Assembly: GCF_002954685.1 (NCBI RefSeq)
Contig: NZ_MSCN01000001.1
Span: forward strand, 582,256 to 646,255
Origin: Polaribacter porphyrae
GTDB taxonomy: Bacteria > Bacteroidota > Bacteroidia > Flavobacteriales > Flavobacteriaceae
Reading direction: 5' to 3'
Length of the DNA stretch: 64,000 nt
Shown here: piece after piece, positions 55,182-64,000 of the stretch
Layout: each line of letters begins with the position of its first letter
Position numbering within the stretch: position 1 is the stretch's first letter
The notes under the pieces: model-generated
What the model was told of the DNA's origin: nothing
The model's input: the letters and a program-made list of their open reading frames with translations, nothing else
Database searches by the model: none
Made by a program: the position numbers and the translations under genes

Positions 55182-56029
55182 GGATTTAAAATGCTGCCAC
55201 AGTTGTAACAAAAAACAGCTTTTTCTTTATGATTTTCTTTTAAACAATTAGGGCAAGATTGTGTATTATGATCTTCTTTTGAGGTAGTTTTTGTCATTTC
55301 CGAACTTACAATTCCTGTTGGAATGGCTATGATTGAGTATCCTAAAATCATAATTACACTTGCAATTAGTTGTCCTAGAGGAGTTTGTGGTGCAATGTCA
55401 CCAAAGCCAACAGTTGTTAAAGTAACTATAGCCCAATAAATACTTTTAGGAATATTGGTAAATCCATTTTCTGCACCTTCTACCATATACATTACTGTAC
55501 CTAAAATAATACAAACTATCAATACAAAAAATAGAAATACAGCAATTTTGGCTCTACTAGCTTTTAGAGCTAGCATTAATTTATTTGATGCACCTATATA
55601 TCTAGCCAGTTTTAAAATTCTAAAAATACGCAGTAAACGTAAAGCTCGTAAAGCTACCAAACCTTGAGATCCAACAAAAATAAAAGATAAATATATAGGT
55701 ATAGTCGACAGTAAATCAATAATACCATAAAAACTAAAAATATATTTGGAAGGTTTTTTAATAGAAATAATTCTTAAAATATATTCAATACTAAATAATA
55801 TAGTAATAATCCATTCTCCTACATATAAAGCCTTATGATGTTTTTCATCAAAACTATCTACACTTTCTAGCATTACCAATAGAATACTAGCAATGATTGC
55901 AATCAATAGAACAACATCAAAAAGTTTCCCTTCTTTAGTATCAGCTTCATAAATAATTTCATGAAGTCGCATTTTCCAGGTAGTTTTTTTAGAAGAATCT
56001 TTCAATTTTAAGGTAATATATTTATACAA
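55178..56029 (-). CDS. Voltage-gated-like K+ channel with C-terminal zinc ribbon
   Basis: This 283-residue protein has the six-helix layout of an ion_trans channel: S1 near 42, an Arg-rich S4 (VALRALRLLRIFRILKLAR, about 126-144), a pore loop with selectivity filter TVGFGD (about 210-215) and S6. The C-terminus adds a zinc ribbon (CPNC then CYNC, about 259-277), an unusual tail for a channel. The longest start is TTG at 56029; ATG 55972 is the alternative but leaves a very short N-terminus. The stop overlaps the miaA start as ATGA. Confidence 0.88.
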   Translation of the reverse strand: MYKYITLKLKDSSKKTTWKMRLHEIIYEADTKEGKLFDVVLLIAIIASILLVMLESVDSFDEKHHKALYVGEWIITILFSIEYILRIISIKKPSKYIFSFYGIIDLLSTIPIYLSFIFVGSQGLVALRALRLLRIFRILKLARYIGASNKLMLALKASRAKIAVFLFFVLIVCIILGTVMYMVEGAENGFTNIPKSIYWAIVTLTTVGFGDIAPQTPLGQLIASVIMILGYSIIAIPTGIVSSEMTKTTSKEDHNTQSCPNCLKENHKEKAVFCYNCGSILNP

Positions 56030-56197
56030 TACTACAAATATTTACTGAATTTATAAATTTTTTTCTATTGTTTTTCCCTTTATTTATAGGCTTTTCAGAA
56101 AAAAAATAAAAAAAATCAAACTTTTTTAAAACCGCACTTCAAATATTCTCGTAAGTATTAGTGAGATTCAATTAAATAATAACTTAAAACTCACACA

Positions 56198-56848
56198 ATG
56201 AAAAAAACAAAAATTTTAGTAGCTACTATGATAGTAGCAATTATTGGTTTAATTACAGTTGCAGCAGATCATATTGATGCACCTGCAGTTACAGGAGGCA
56301 GTGCAGATATTACTGACTTTTATGCATTTCAAGCAGAAAATTCTAATAGCATTGCTTTTGTGGCTAACGTACAAGGTTTGTTAAGCCCAACTGCAACAGC
56401 TAGCGCATCTTTTGATGAAAACGTATTAATAGAATTTAATATTGATACAGATGCAGATGCAGTAGAAGACTTAATCATTCAAGCAATTCCTAGAAATGGA
56501 AAAATGTACTTTATTGGGCCCTATGCACCAAGTTCTACAGGAGTTAATAGTACAATAAGTACTACAGCTACAAGAAATGAAGTTACAATTTCTTCTTATG
56601 GTTCTACACCTATTGTAAGTAATGCAGGAAATATGAAATTTTTCGCAGGTCCAAGAGATGATCCTTTCTTTATGGATTTTGCTAGATATGGTGAAATTAT
56701 AGGAGGTAATGCAGCAAGCTTTAATGATCCTGGTGCAGACACTTTTGCAGGTACTAACGTATTATCTATTGTAGTAGAAGTTCCAAAAAGTATGATAGGT
56801 ACATCTGGTAATGTAAATACTTGGGTAGAAGCAAAAATGAAACAATAA
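56198..56848 (+). CDS. DUF4331 protein, N-terminal half
   Basis: The 216-residue exported protein has a signal peptide (about 1-22) with no lipobox and begins its mature part with ADHIDAPAVTGGSADITD, the characteristic start of DUF4331. It continues through GKMYFIGPYAPSS and GPRDDPFFMDFARYGEII to VVEVPKSMIG and ends NTWVEAKMKQ. In the usual DUF4331 protein the chain continues into the segment encoded by the next gene, so this looks like the first half of a naturally split protein. The next gene begins 27 bp later. Function of the family is unknown. Confidence 0.85.
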   Translation: MKKTKILVATMIVAIIGLITVAADHIDAPAVTGGSADITDFYAFQAENSNSIAFVANVQGLLSPTATASASFDENVLIEFNIDTDADAVEDLIIQAIPRNGKMYFIGPYAPSSTGVNSTISTTATRNEVTISSYGSTPIVSNAGNMKFFAGPRDDPFFMDFARYGEIIGGNAASFNDPGADTFAGTNVLSIVVEVPKSMIGTSGNVNTWVEAKMKQ

Positions 56849-56875
56849 TATAAATCTAACTATAAAAATAATATC

Positions 56876-57415
56876 ATGAATTTAAATAAAATAAAATATA
56901 TCGCAATTTTAACCATATCACTTTGTGTAGCTAGTTGTAGTAGTGATAATGATAGCCCACAGATTACAACAGATTTTTCAGGAACTTTTGTATTGAAAGA
57001 TCAAATGGGAAGACCAGCTATTAACACAGTTTTTGTTGATGCAAGTAAAAAAGATAACTTTAATACGACTATACCTTCTAATCAAGGAGCAGCATATCAA
57101 TCAGATTTTCAAACAAAGTTATTAGCATTAAACCCCAATTATACTACTAATGCTTTAGGTATGGACGCAGCAACATTTACAGGTGCTTTAGCAACAGATG
57201 TTTTAACAGTTACATTAGATGGTAAAACCACATTTTTTGATGGTACCAATGTGTTAACAGGTAGAGCTTTAGCAGATGATGTAATTTCAGTAGAATTATT
57301 ATTAATTTTTGGTGGACCAACAGGAGCAGATAATCCAGGTTTAACAGATGATAATGTGAGTGCTAATGATAAAGCCTTTTTATCTTCTTTCCCATATTTA
57401 GCATCACCTTGGTAA
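56876..57415 (+). CDS. DUF4331 protein, C-terminal half, as lipoprotein
   Basis: This 179-residue protein has its own lipoprotein signal (VASC, Cys about 21). The mature part carries the C-terminal elements of DUF4331: DQMGRPAINTVFVDAS (about 43-58), a middle region with a Thr-rich stretch, then NVLTGRALADDVISVELL and the closing LTDDNVSANDKAFLSSFPYL. It lacks the N-terminal half, which is supplied by the preceding gene. A separate export signal argues against a recent frameshift. The two halves probably associate at the outer membrane. Confidence 0.82.
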   Translation: MNLNKIKYIAILTISLCVASCSSDNDSPQITTDFSGTFVLKDQMGRPAINTVFVDASKKDNFNTTIPSNQGAAYQSDFQTKLLALNPNYTTNALGMDAATFTGALATDVLTVTLDGKTTFFDGTNVLTGRALADDVISVELLLIFGGPTGADNPGLTDDNVSANDKAFLSSFPYLASPW

Positions 57416-57442
57416 AAAATATAAGTATTTGAATTAATACGT

Positions 57443-57474
57443 AACTGACGGTTATTGTGAGATTATCGTCAGTT
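57443..57474 (+). terminator. Possible terminator after the DUF4331 pair
   Basis: AACTGACG (57443-57450) pairs with CGTCAGTT (57467-57474) across a 16-nt loop, followed by TTAAAA. The T-run is short, so termination may be partial and allow read-through into the TPR lipoprotein gene. Confidence 0.5.
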
Positions 57475-57521
57475 TTAAAAAAATAACCCCTTATAAAGTT
57501 CCCTAACCATGCCCCTATATT

Positions 57522-57555
57522 ACTGGCATACGATTCCCTAAAATAGTATGCCAGT
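57522..57555 (+). promoter_or_regulatory. 10-bp inverted repeat upstream of the TPR lipoprotein gene
   Basis: ACTGGCATAC (57522-57531) is repeated inverted as GTATGCCAGT (57546-57555) with a 14-nt spacer, 27 bp before the start codon. It could be an operator or an RNA hairpin in the leader; the downstream TATTTTAAA is too weak for a typical terminator. Confidence 0.5.
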
Positions 57556-57582
57556 TATTTTAAACAATTAAAACTACAAATT

Positions 57583-58878
57583 ATGAAATACATCCAACTC
57601 ATTTTCTTATTTGTAACTTTATTAATAATAACAAGTTGCAATACAGAACAAGTCAAACAAATAACAAACACAGAAGATTACGAAGCTTATTTAAATATTG
57701 ATTCTAATGAGGCTTTACTTAAAGCTCAAGAAGAATTAAACTTTTGGAATAACAAGCTTCAGAAAACACCTAATCAATACCCTTATTATTCTAAAATAGC
57801 ATCAGCTAATGCTCAAATTTTTAAATTAACAGGTAATATTAATGAATTAAAGGAAGCAGAAAAAAACTTATTAGAAGCTAATAAAAAAACAAATTTTAAT
57901 AATGCTGGTTATTTAAGAGCTTTAGCAAGAAATTACATTTCTCAACATAGATTTAAAGAAGCTTTACAACTATTAACAAAAGCAGAATATAATGGAGAGA
58001 AATTAGAACAAACTCATTTTATGTTGATTGATGTTCATTTAGAACTAGGTAATTCTAAAAAAGTAGAAAAATACTTATCAAAAGTTAAAAATTTTAAAAA
58101 CTTCGATTACTTAATCAGAATATCTAAATACAACGATCATATTGGTAATTTAGACAATGCTATAAAATATTTAGAACAATCTTTAGCAATTGCAAAATCA
58201 TCTAAAAATCAAAGTTTAATTCAATGGAATTATACCAATCTTGCAGATTATTATGGTCATGCAGGTAGAATTAAAGACTCTTATAATGCTTATTTAAAGG
58301 CTTTAGAAATAAATCCTAATAATAGTTATGCAAAAAAAGGAATAGCTTGGATTATATATTCTTATGAAAGAAACCCTGAAGAAGCATTACGAATTTTAGA
58401 AACAGTTTCTAAAGAAAATGCAGCTCCAGATTATCATTTATTAAGAGCAGAAATTGCAAATTATCTTGGTGATAAATCAGCACAAGAAACACAAACTAAA
58501 ATCTATTTAGCTAAAGTAAAAAACGAAAATTACGGAGCTATGTATGCAAAATACAATGTGCTACTATTTGCTGATGATAATGCTAAAAAAGTAAAAGCTT
58601 TAGAGATTGCAAAAGCAGAAGTTAAAGCAAGACCAACAGCTCAATCTTATGATTTGTTAGCTTGGGCTTATTATAAAAATGGGAGTGCTAATAAGGCTTT
58701 AGAAATAGCTAATAAATATGTTGTAGGTAAAACTTTTGAGCCAGAAGCATTATTACACACAGCTCATATTTTAAAAGCTAATGGTAAGCAAGAAAAAGCT
58801 TTAGAAATTAAAGAAGAATTATTAGGAGCAATCTATGAATTAGGACCACATTCTGAACAAGAAATTACAAATATATAA
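57583..58878 (+). CDS. TPR-repeat lipoprotein
   Basis: The 431-residue lipoprotein (lipobox ITSC, Cys about 19) is built mainly of TPR-like helix pairs from about 35 to 425. Examples are FRFKEALQLLTKAEYNG-type, GNLDNAIKYLEQSLAIAKSS (about 188-207), GRIKDSYNAYLKALEINPNN (about 228-247) and KALEIANKYV (about 373-382). It lies 11 bp before the TonB receptor gene, downstream of the DUF4331 pair. It is probably a periplasmic adaptor for the proteins of this locus. Function unknown. Confidence 0.82.
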   Translation: MKYIQLIFLFVTLLIITSCNTEQVKQITNTEDYEAYLNIDSNEALLKAQEELNFWNNKLQKTPNQYPYYSKIASANAQIFKLTGNINELKEAEKNLLEANKKTNFNNAGYLRALARNYISQHRFKEALQLLTKAEYNGEKLEQTHFMLIDVHLELGNSKKVEKYLSKVKNFKNFDYLIRISKYNDHIGNLDNAIKYLEQSLAIAKSSKNQSLIQWNYTNLADYYGHAGRIKDSYNAYLKALEINPNNSYAKKGIAWIIYSYERNPEEALRILETVSKENAAPDYHLLRAEIANYLGDKSAQETQTKIYLAKVKNENYGAMYAKYNVLLFADDNAKKVKALEIAKAEVKARPTAQSYDLLAWAYYKNGSANKALEIANKYVVGKTFEPEALLHTAHILKANGKQEKALEIKEELLGAIYELGPHSEQEITNI

Positions 58879-58889
58879 CGATTTTTAAA

Positions 58890-61127
58890 ATGAATATCAT
58901 AAGACAGATTACAATATTAATTGTTGTACTTACTTTCAGTTTACAATCGTTTGGACAGATATTAAAAGGGCAGATAGTAGATACTTTTAATGAACCATTA
59001 GAAAATGTTTATGTGGTAAATGATGCAGCAAATACGCATACACACACAAATGAAAATGGAAGCTTTACAATAGAAAAGACAACAGCAAATAGTACAATTC
59101 AAGTGAGTATTCTTGGGTTTGAAAAAAAGACAATTCAAGTTACACAAAATCATGTTACTAATGGAATTAGAATTGTATTAAAAACAAAAATATTTCAGCT
59201 AGAAGAATTGTTCTTACGTAAAGAAATTAATGCATTACAAACCTTAACTAAAGTTGATTTGCAATTGAACCCTGTAAATAATTCGCAAGAAATATTAAGA
59301 AAAGTACCAGGATTATTTATAGGACAACATGCAGGAGGAGGAAAAGCAGAACAGATTTTTTTAAGAGGTTTTGATATAGACCATGGAACAGATATTACAC
59401 TTTCTGTTGATGGGATGCCAATAAATATGGTTTCTCACGCACATGGGCAAGGCTATTCTGATTTACACTTTATGATACCAGAAACTATTAAGAATATCGA
59501 CTTTGGTAAAGGACCCTATTACGCAAATCAAGGAGATTTTAACACAGCTGGATACGTGAATTTTTCCACAAAAACAGCCATTCAGAAAAATATGATTTCT
59601 GTAGGTTATGGAGATTTCAATTCATTAAGAACAGTTGGTATGTTTAATTTACTTAACAATGCTAAAAGTGATAACGCTTATGTAGCTTTAGAATATATTG
59701 AATTTGATGGTCCATTTGTATCATCACAAAATTTTAATAGACTTAATCTATTTGCAAAGTATAATACATTTATTAACGGAAAAGATAAGCTCACATTTAC
59801 AGCATCTCATTTTACCAGTAGCTGGGATGCTTCTGGGCAAATTCCACAAAGAGCCGTAGATAATGGATCAATAACACGTTTTGGAGCTATAGATGATACT
59901 GAAGGAGGTTTTACATCTAGATCTAATTTTAATATACAGTTACAGAAAACATTGGCAGATGAATCTATTTTTCAAGCTAATGCATTTTACTCAAATTATA
60001 ATTTTGAGTTGTATTCTAACTTTACATTCTTTTTAGATGATGCAGTAAATGGAGACCAAATTAGACAATTTGAAGGTAGAAATATCTACGGAATGAATGC
60101 AAAAATCATCACAGAAAAAGAATATGGAAATGTAGAAGCAAAATTTACAAAAGGCTTTGGTTTACGTTTTGATGATATTGATGATAACGAATTATCGAAA
60201 ACAAAAAATAGAAGAGAAACCTTATCTAACATCCAATTGGGTGATGTTGAGCAGACTAATTTTTATGCATTCTTCAATTCAGAATTTGAAATAGGAAAAT
60301 TTAAAATAGCACCAGCAATTCGTTTAGATTACTTTAAGTTTTTATATAATGATGATTTAAGTACAACATACCAAACATTAAGTAAAACAAAGGCAATTGT
60401 AAATCCGAAGTTAAACTTTTTATATACCCAGAATGATAATTTACAATGGTTTTTAAAATCAGGAATTGGTTTTCATTCTAATGATGCAAGAGTAGTTTTA
60501 CAGCAAAATGCAGATAAAGTTTTACCAAGAGCGTATGGAGCAGACTTTGGAAACATTTGGAAACCAACCAAAAATATTGTGTTAAATACAGCTGTTTGGT
60601 ATTTGTTCTCTGAAGAAGAGTTTGTGTATGTAGGTGATGCAGGTATCGTAGAGCCTTCAGGAGAATCAGAACGTTATGGATTGGATTTAGGAATCCGTTA
60701 TCAAATTACAGATAACATTTATTTTGATACAGATGCAACAATTACCAAGGCAAGAAGTTTAGAATCGATTTCAGGTCAAGATTACATCCCTTTAGCACCA
60801 AATTTTACAATGACAGGAGGTTTATCTTTCAGTAATTTAGGAAACTTTTCAGGGGGCTTGCGTTACAGATATTTAGCAGACAGACCTGCAAACGAAGACA
60901 ATAGTATTGTAGCTGATGGATATTTTGTAAGTGATTTTAATATCAATTACACAATTGAAGACATCACATTTGGAGTAGCCATAGAAAATATTTTTGATGT
61001 TGCTTGGAACGAAACACAATTTGCGACAGAAAGTAGATTACAAAATGAAGCAAATTCAGTAGAAGAAATACATTTTACACCTGGTACACCTTTTTTTGCA
61101 AAAGCAACCATAACATATCAATTCTAG
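58890..61127 (+). CDS. TonB-dependent receptor of the DUF4331 locus
   Basis: This 745-residue receptor has a signal peptide (1-22), a CarboxypepD_reg-like domain (about 24-105), a plug (about 115-230) and a beta-barrel ending in YQF. The plug is unusually rich in His and Asp: RGFDIDHGTDITLSVDG, then VSHAHGQGYSDLHF. This suggests a metal or metal-chelate ligand, although no such ligand is proven. It follows the TPR lipoprotein gene by 11 bp and is ended by a wobble-stem terminator at 61248-61282. No SusD-like partner is present. Confidence 0.88.
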   Translation: MNIIRQITILIVVLTFSLQSFGQILKGQIVDTFNEPLENVYVVNDAANTHTHTNENGSFTIEKTTANSTIQVSILGFEKKTIQVTQNHVTNGIRIVLKTKIFQLEELFLRKEINALQTLTKVDLQLNPVNNSQEILRKVPGLFIGQHAGGGKAEQIFLRGFDIDHGTDITLSVDGMPINMVSHAHGQGYSDLHFMIPETIKNIDFGKGPYYANQGDFNTAGYVNFSTKTAIQKNMISVGYGDFNSLRTVGMFNLLNNAKSDNAYVALEYIEFDGPFVSSQNFNRLNLFAKYNTFINGKDKLTFTASHFTSSWDASGQIPQRAVDNGSITRFGAIDDTEGGFTSRSNFNIQLQKTLADESIFQANAFYSNYNFELYSNFTFFLDDAVNGDQIRQFEGRNIYGMNAKIITEKEYGNVEAKFTKGFGLRFDDIDDNELSKTKNRRETLSNIQLGDVEQTNFYAFFNSEFEIGKFKIAPAIRLDYFKFLYNDDLSTTYQTLSKTKAIVNPKLNFLYTQNDNLQWFLKSGIGFHSNDARVVLQQNADKVLPRAYGADFGNIWKPTKNIVLNTAVWYLFSEEEFVYVGDAGIVEPSGESERYGLDLGIRYQITDNIYFDTDATITKARSLESISGQDYIPLAPNFTMTGGLSFSNLGNFSGGLRYRYLADRPANEDNSIVADGYFVSDFNINYTIEDITFGVAIENIFDVAWNETQFATESRLQNEANSVEEIHFTPGTPFFAKATITYQF

Positions 61128-61247
61128 GTTTAAAAGATTAATTATTTATTTAAAGTGAAATGAAATTGAAAAATCTAATAGTAAGAACTGATTAAAATAC
61201 ATTGAAAAAGAAAAAAAGAGACCATAGTTTGGTTTTAGTTGGATGGG

Positions 61248-61282
61248 AAGCCTGTTATAGTTATTATAGCAGGTTTCTTTTA
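61248..61282 (+). terminator. Terminator with G-U pairs after the TonB receptor gene
   Basis: AAGCCTGTTATA (61248-61259) can pair with TATAGCAGGTTT (61265-61276) as a 12-bp RNA stem that includes two G-U pairs, around a GTTAT loop. CTTTTATTT follows. The wobble pairs make it act on the plus strand. Confidence 0.7.
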
Positions 61283-62278
61283 TTTATAGTTTTTTACTGC
61301 TTGATGTAATTTTCCTAAAATGCGATTACGAAATTTTTCTGGTTTTAAAACTTCAATTAATTCACCAAAACCTAATATCTTACGTTCTAACTCAAAGTTG
61401 ATTTGTACAAAAATATTAAAGATAACACCATCATCTGTATGTTTAATTACTCTTTGTGAGTTATGAAAAGGTTTGGTAATTACATAAGGAGCATTCTTTT
61501 TCTCAATCCAAAATTGAATTCTTTGTGGTCTTGAATTAGATACAGTTGCTCCAATTACGTCTTTATAATAAATATCTCCATCAACATTATTATCAACATA
61601 ATCTATATTCTCCTCTAAAGAAGTGTCTATAATTCTGTCTAAAGCCAATGTGTAATATTTGTTTTTATTCAAACATAATAAAAACCAGCGATTGTTAAAT
61701 TCTTTTAATAATTGTGGATGTACACTCATATCACTGGCATTATGTGCTTTAAAAGATTGATAGCGTATTTTTAGTACTTTTTTCTGTTGGATTGCAGCAT
61801 AAATAGGATCTATAAACTCTAATCCTTTGAGTTGTTCATTTTTATCTAAATGAATAATTGATTTTTTGTTTTCTTGTGAAGAATACACAGAATCTTCTAA
61901 CCTTTGTAAAACGCCATTCATCTCTTTAAACAGCGAAAAATCTTTAAACTGACGTAATAATTGAATGGCTTCATTCATCACTTTTACATCATTATCAGTA
62001 ACAGGAATATTGGTAATGCTATATGTTGAATCTGCGTATCTATAAAAACGCCTTTCATAAACTTCAATAGGTGCATTATATCCCAATTTATCACTACGCA
62101 TCAATTGAATATCTAGCTGAATAGTACGTTTGCTTACGTTTACATCTTTTCCTTCATATTCGTACAAAGCATCAGAACAGGCTTCAATTAAGTCGTCTAA
62201 AGTCCATTTTTTGAAGTTATTGCGTAAACAATAATCAATAGTTTTATACCTAATAAGTGCGTTTTTGTTGGATGCCAT
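61280..62278 (-). CDS. WYL-domain transcription regulator
   Basis: This regulator has an N-terminal winged helix (about 1-95, with DVNVSKRTIQLDIQLMRSD as the recognition region), a WYL ligand-binding domain (about 150-245, with NRWFLLCLNKNK and LALDRI) and a C-terminal WCX-like part. I start it at ATG 62278 (332 residues): this matches the family start (SNKNALIRYKTIDYCLRN), while a longer reading begins inside the palindromic repeat. It is divergent from rtcB and its binding sites may be the dyads at 62467-62485. Confidence 0.88.
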   Translation of the reverse strand: MASNKNALIRYKTIDYCLRNNFKKWTLDDLIEACSDALYEYEGKDVNVSKRTIQLDIQLMRSDKLGYNAPIEVYERRFYRYADSTYSITNIPVTDNDVKVMNEAIQLLRQFKDFSLFKEMNGVLQRLEDSVYSSQENKKSIIHLDKNEQLKGLEFIDPIYAAIQQKKVLKIRYQSFKAHNASDMSVHPQLLKEFNNRWFLLCLNKNKYYTLALDRIIDTSLEENIDYVDNNVDGDIYYKDVIGATVSNSRPQRIQFWIEKKNAPYVITKPFHNSQRVIKHTDDGVIFNIFVQINFELERKILGFGELIEVLKPEKFRNRILGKLHQAVKNYK

Positions 62279-62299
62279 TTTTTTTGTTTTTATTGAAGT

Positions 62300-62420
62300 G
62301 TTCTCGATACAAAATTTCTGAAAAAGAAATTTCACTCCAACTGACAACACTCTTTATAGTTAAGATTAAAAAGGATGTCAGTTCGAGTGATTTTGAGGAA
62401 CGAAAAATTGTATCGAGAAC
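62300..62420. repeat. REP-like long imperfect palindrome
   Basis: A 121-bp inverted repeat. The outer 13 bp are perfect (GTTCTCGATACAA at 62300-62312 with its complement at 62408-62420). An inner 15-bp arm (62332-62346 and 62376-62390) has one mismatch. The central spacer is 29 bp. Motifs of this kind (GTTCGAGTGA, ATCGAGAAC) resemble dispersed intergenic palindromes that I recall from Flavobacteriaceae genomes. Confidence 0.75.
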
Positions 62421-62466
62421 TAATTAAAAATAAAATATTTCAATAAAAATAACAATTAATTTCAAC

Positions 62467-62485
62467 TACGCAAAAACATTGCGTA
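62467..62485. promoter_or_regulatory. Candidate operator between the WYL gene and rtcB
   Basis: TACGCAA-N5-TTGCGTA is a perfect 7-bp dyad in the divergent region. Its size and position fit an operator of the WYL regulator, but no binding data support this. A second, AT-rich dyad AAGAATTCTT lies at 62520-62529. Confidence 0.4.
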
Positions 62486-62541
62486 ATTGTGTAAGATGTT
62501 TGTACTGGAATTGTAAAAGAAGAATTCTTTTTACATTGTAA

Positions 62542-63984
<1,443 letters not shown>

Positions 63985-63988
63985 AATT

Positions 63989-64000
63989 ATGAAACTTTAT
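63989..64000 (+). CDS. Start of a further gene cut by the window edge
   Basis: An ATG at 63989 lies 4 bp after the rtcB stop and continues to the edge as Met-Lys-Leu-Tyr. Close spacing suggests an rtcB-operon gene (in other bacteria rtcB often precedes prfH or a repair gene), but 12 bases cannot identify it. Confidence 0.3.

Noticed and set aside
56849..56875. Frameshift joining the two DUF4331 genes
   Set aside because: The second gene has a complete signal peptide and lipobox and its own start, so two genes are the better reading.
61128..61247. Small RNA or gene between the TonB receptor and the WYL gene
   Set aside because: The stretch is AT-rich with no start-stop frame of note or stable fold apart from the terminator at 61248-61282.
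62279..62350. Longer start for the WYL regulator, adding 24 residues
   Set aside because: The extra region lies partly in the palindromic repeat, its residues do not resemble WYL proteins, and a normal family start exists at 62278.

Overview
The window is a strongly AT-rich stretch of chromosome from a Bacteroidota species, almost certainly a Flavobacteriaceae of the marine Polaribacter/Tenacibaculum type. The evidence is the gliding lipoprotein GldI, a serine protease with a type IX secretion C-terminal signal, CarboxypepD_reg-like TonB-dependent receptors, LytS/LytTR two-component pairs, promoter elements of the TAnnTTTG type, A-rich leaders with few Shine-Dalgarno motifs, and several TTG starts. 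I see no rRNA, tRNA, insertion sequence, prophage, integrase or CRISPR array. The one repeat that looks dispersed is a 121-bp palindrome at 62300-62420.

Layout. 1-1537: a truncated LytS-like sensor lacking its phospho-acceptor histidine, plus a LytTR regulator. 1534-6738 (minus): serine hydrolase, AraC regulator, DoxX-like protein, DinB/DUF1572 protein, MsrB and an alpha/beta hydrolase. 6854-9036 (plus): M48 lipoprotein protease and an MFS permease. 9038-14472 (minus): an orphan protein, then a metal-flavoured cluster of lipoprotein, TerC, His-rich small protein, ZnuD-like receptor and His/Asp-rich lipoprotein. 14484-16457: purB and a helical companion. 16496-22080 (plus): MORN-type protein, outer-membrane barrel, intact LytS/LytTR pair and a lipocalin-like lipoprotein. 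22149-26559: mnmA, secreted subtilase, nitronate monooxygenase-like enzyme, cold-shock protein and YwbE.

26573-29572 (minus): lytic transglycosylase, hydrolase and mtaB. 29701-31046 (plus): GNAT, ABM and DUF4442 proteins. 31027-38398 (minus): geranylgeranyl-reductase-like flavoprotein, EEP phosphodiesterase, two rhomboids, mutL, a small membrane protein, ribH and a TPR membrane protein. 38512-39958: recF and a DciA-like DUF721 gene. 40424-44960: ndk, divergent from an operon of NrnA-like DHH enzyme, gldI, an FKBP, a cyclophilin-FKBP fusion and PAP2. 44949-48200 (minus): LTA-synthase-like sulfatase and TlpA-like lipoprotein. 48310-53592 (plus): pheT, TPR lipoprotein, pyrD and LysE. 53679-56029 (minus): Skp, miaA and a K+ channel. 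56198-61127 (plus): a DUF4331 protein split over two genes, a TPR lipoprotein and a TonB receptor. 61280-64000: a WYL regulator divergent from rtcB, with palindromes and an RNA hairpin between them.

Most of the window is housekeeping and envelope biology. The parts most worth following are four. The split DUF4331/TPR/receptor locus looks like an undescribed envelope uptake or sensing system. The TerC/His-rich/ZnuD-like cluster is a probable metal uptake and homeostasis unit. The WYL-rtcB RNA repair module has a structured leader. The pseudo-histidine-kinase is paired with an intact regulator. All functions were inferred by reading the sequence; no database search was run.
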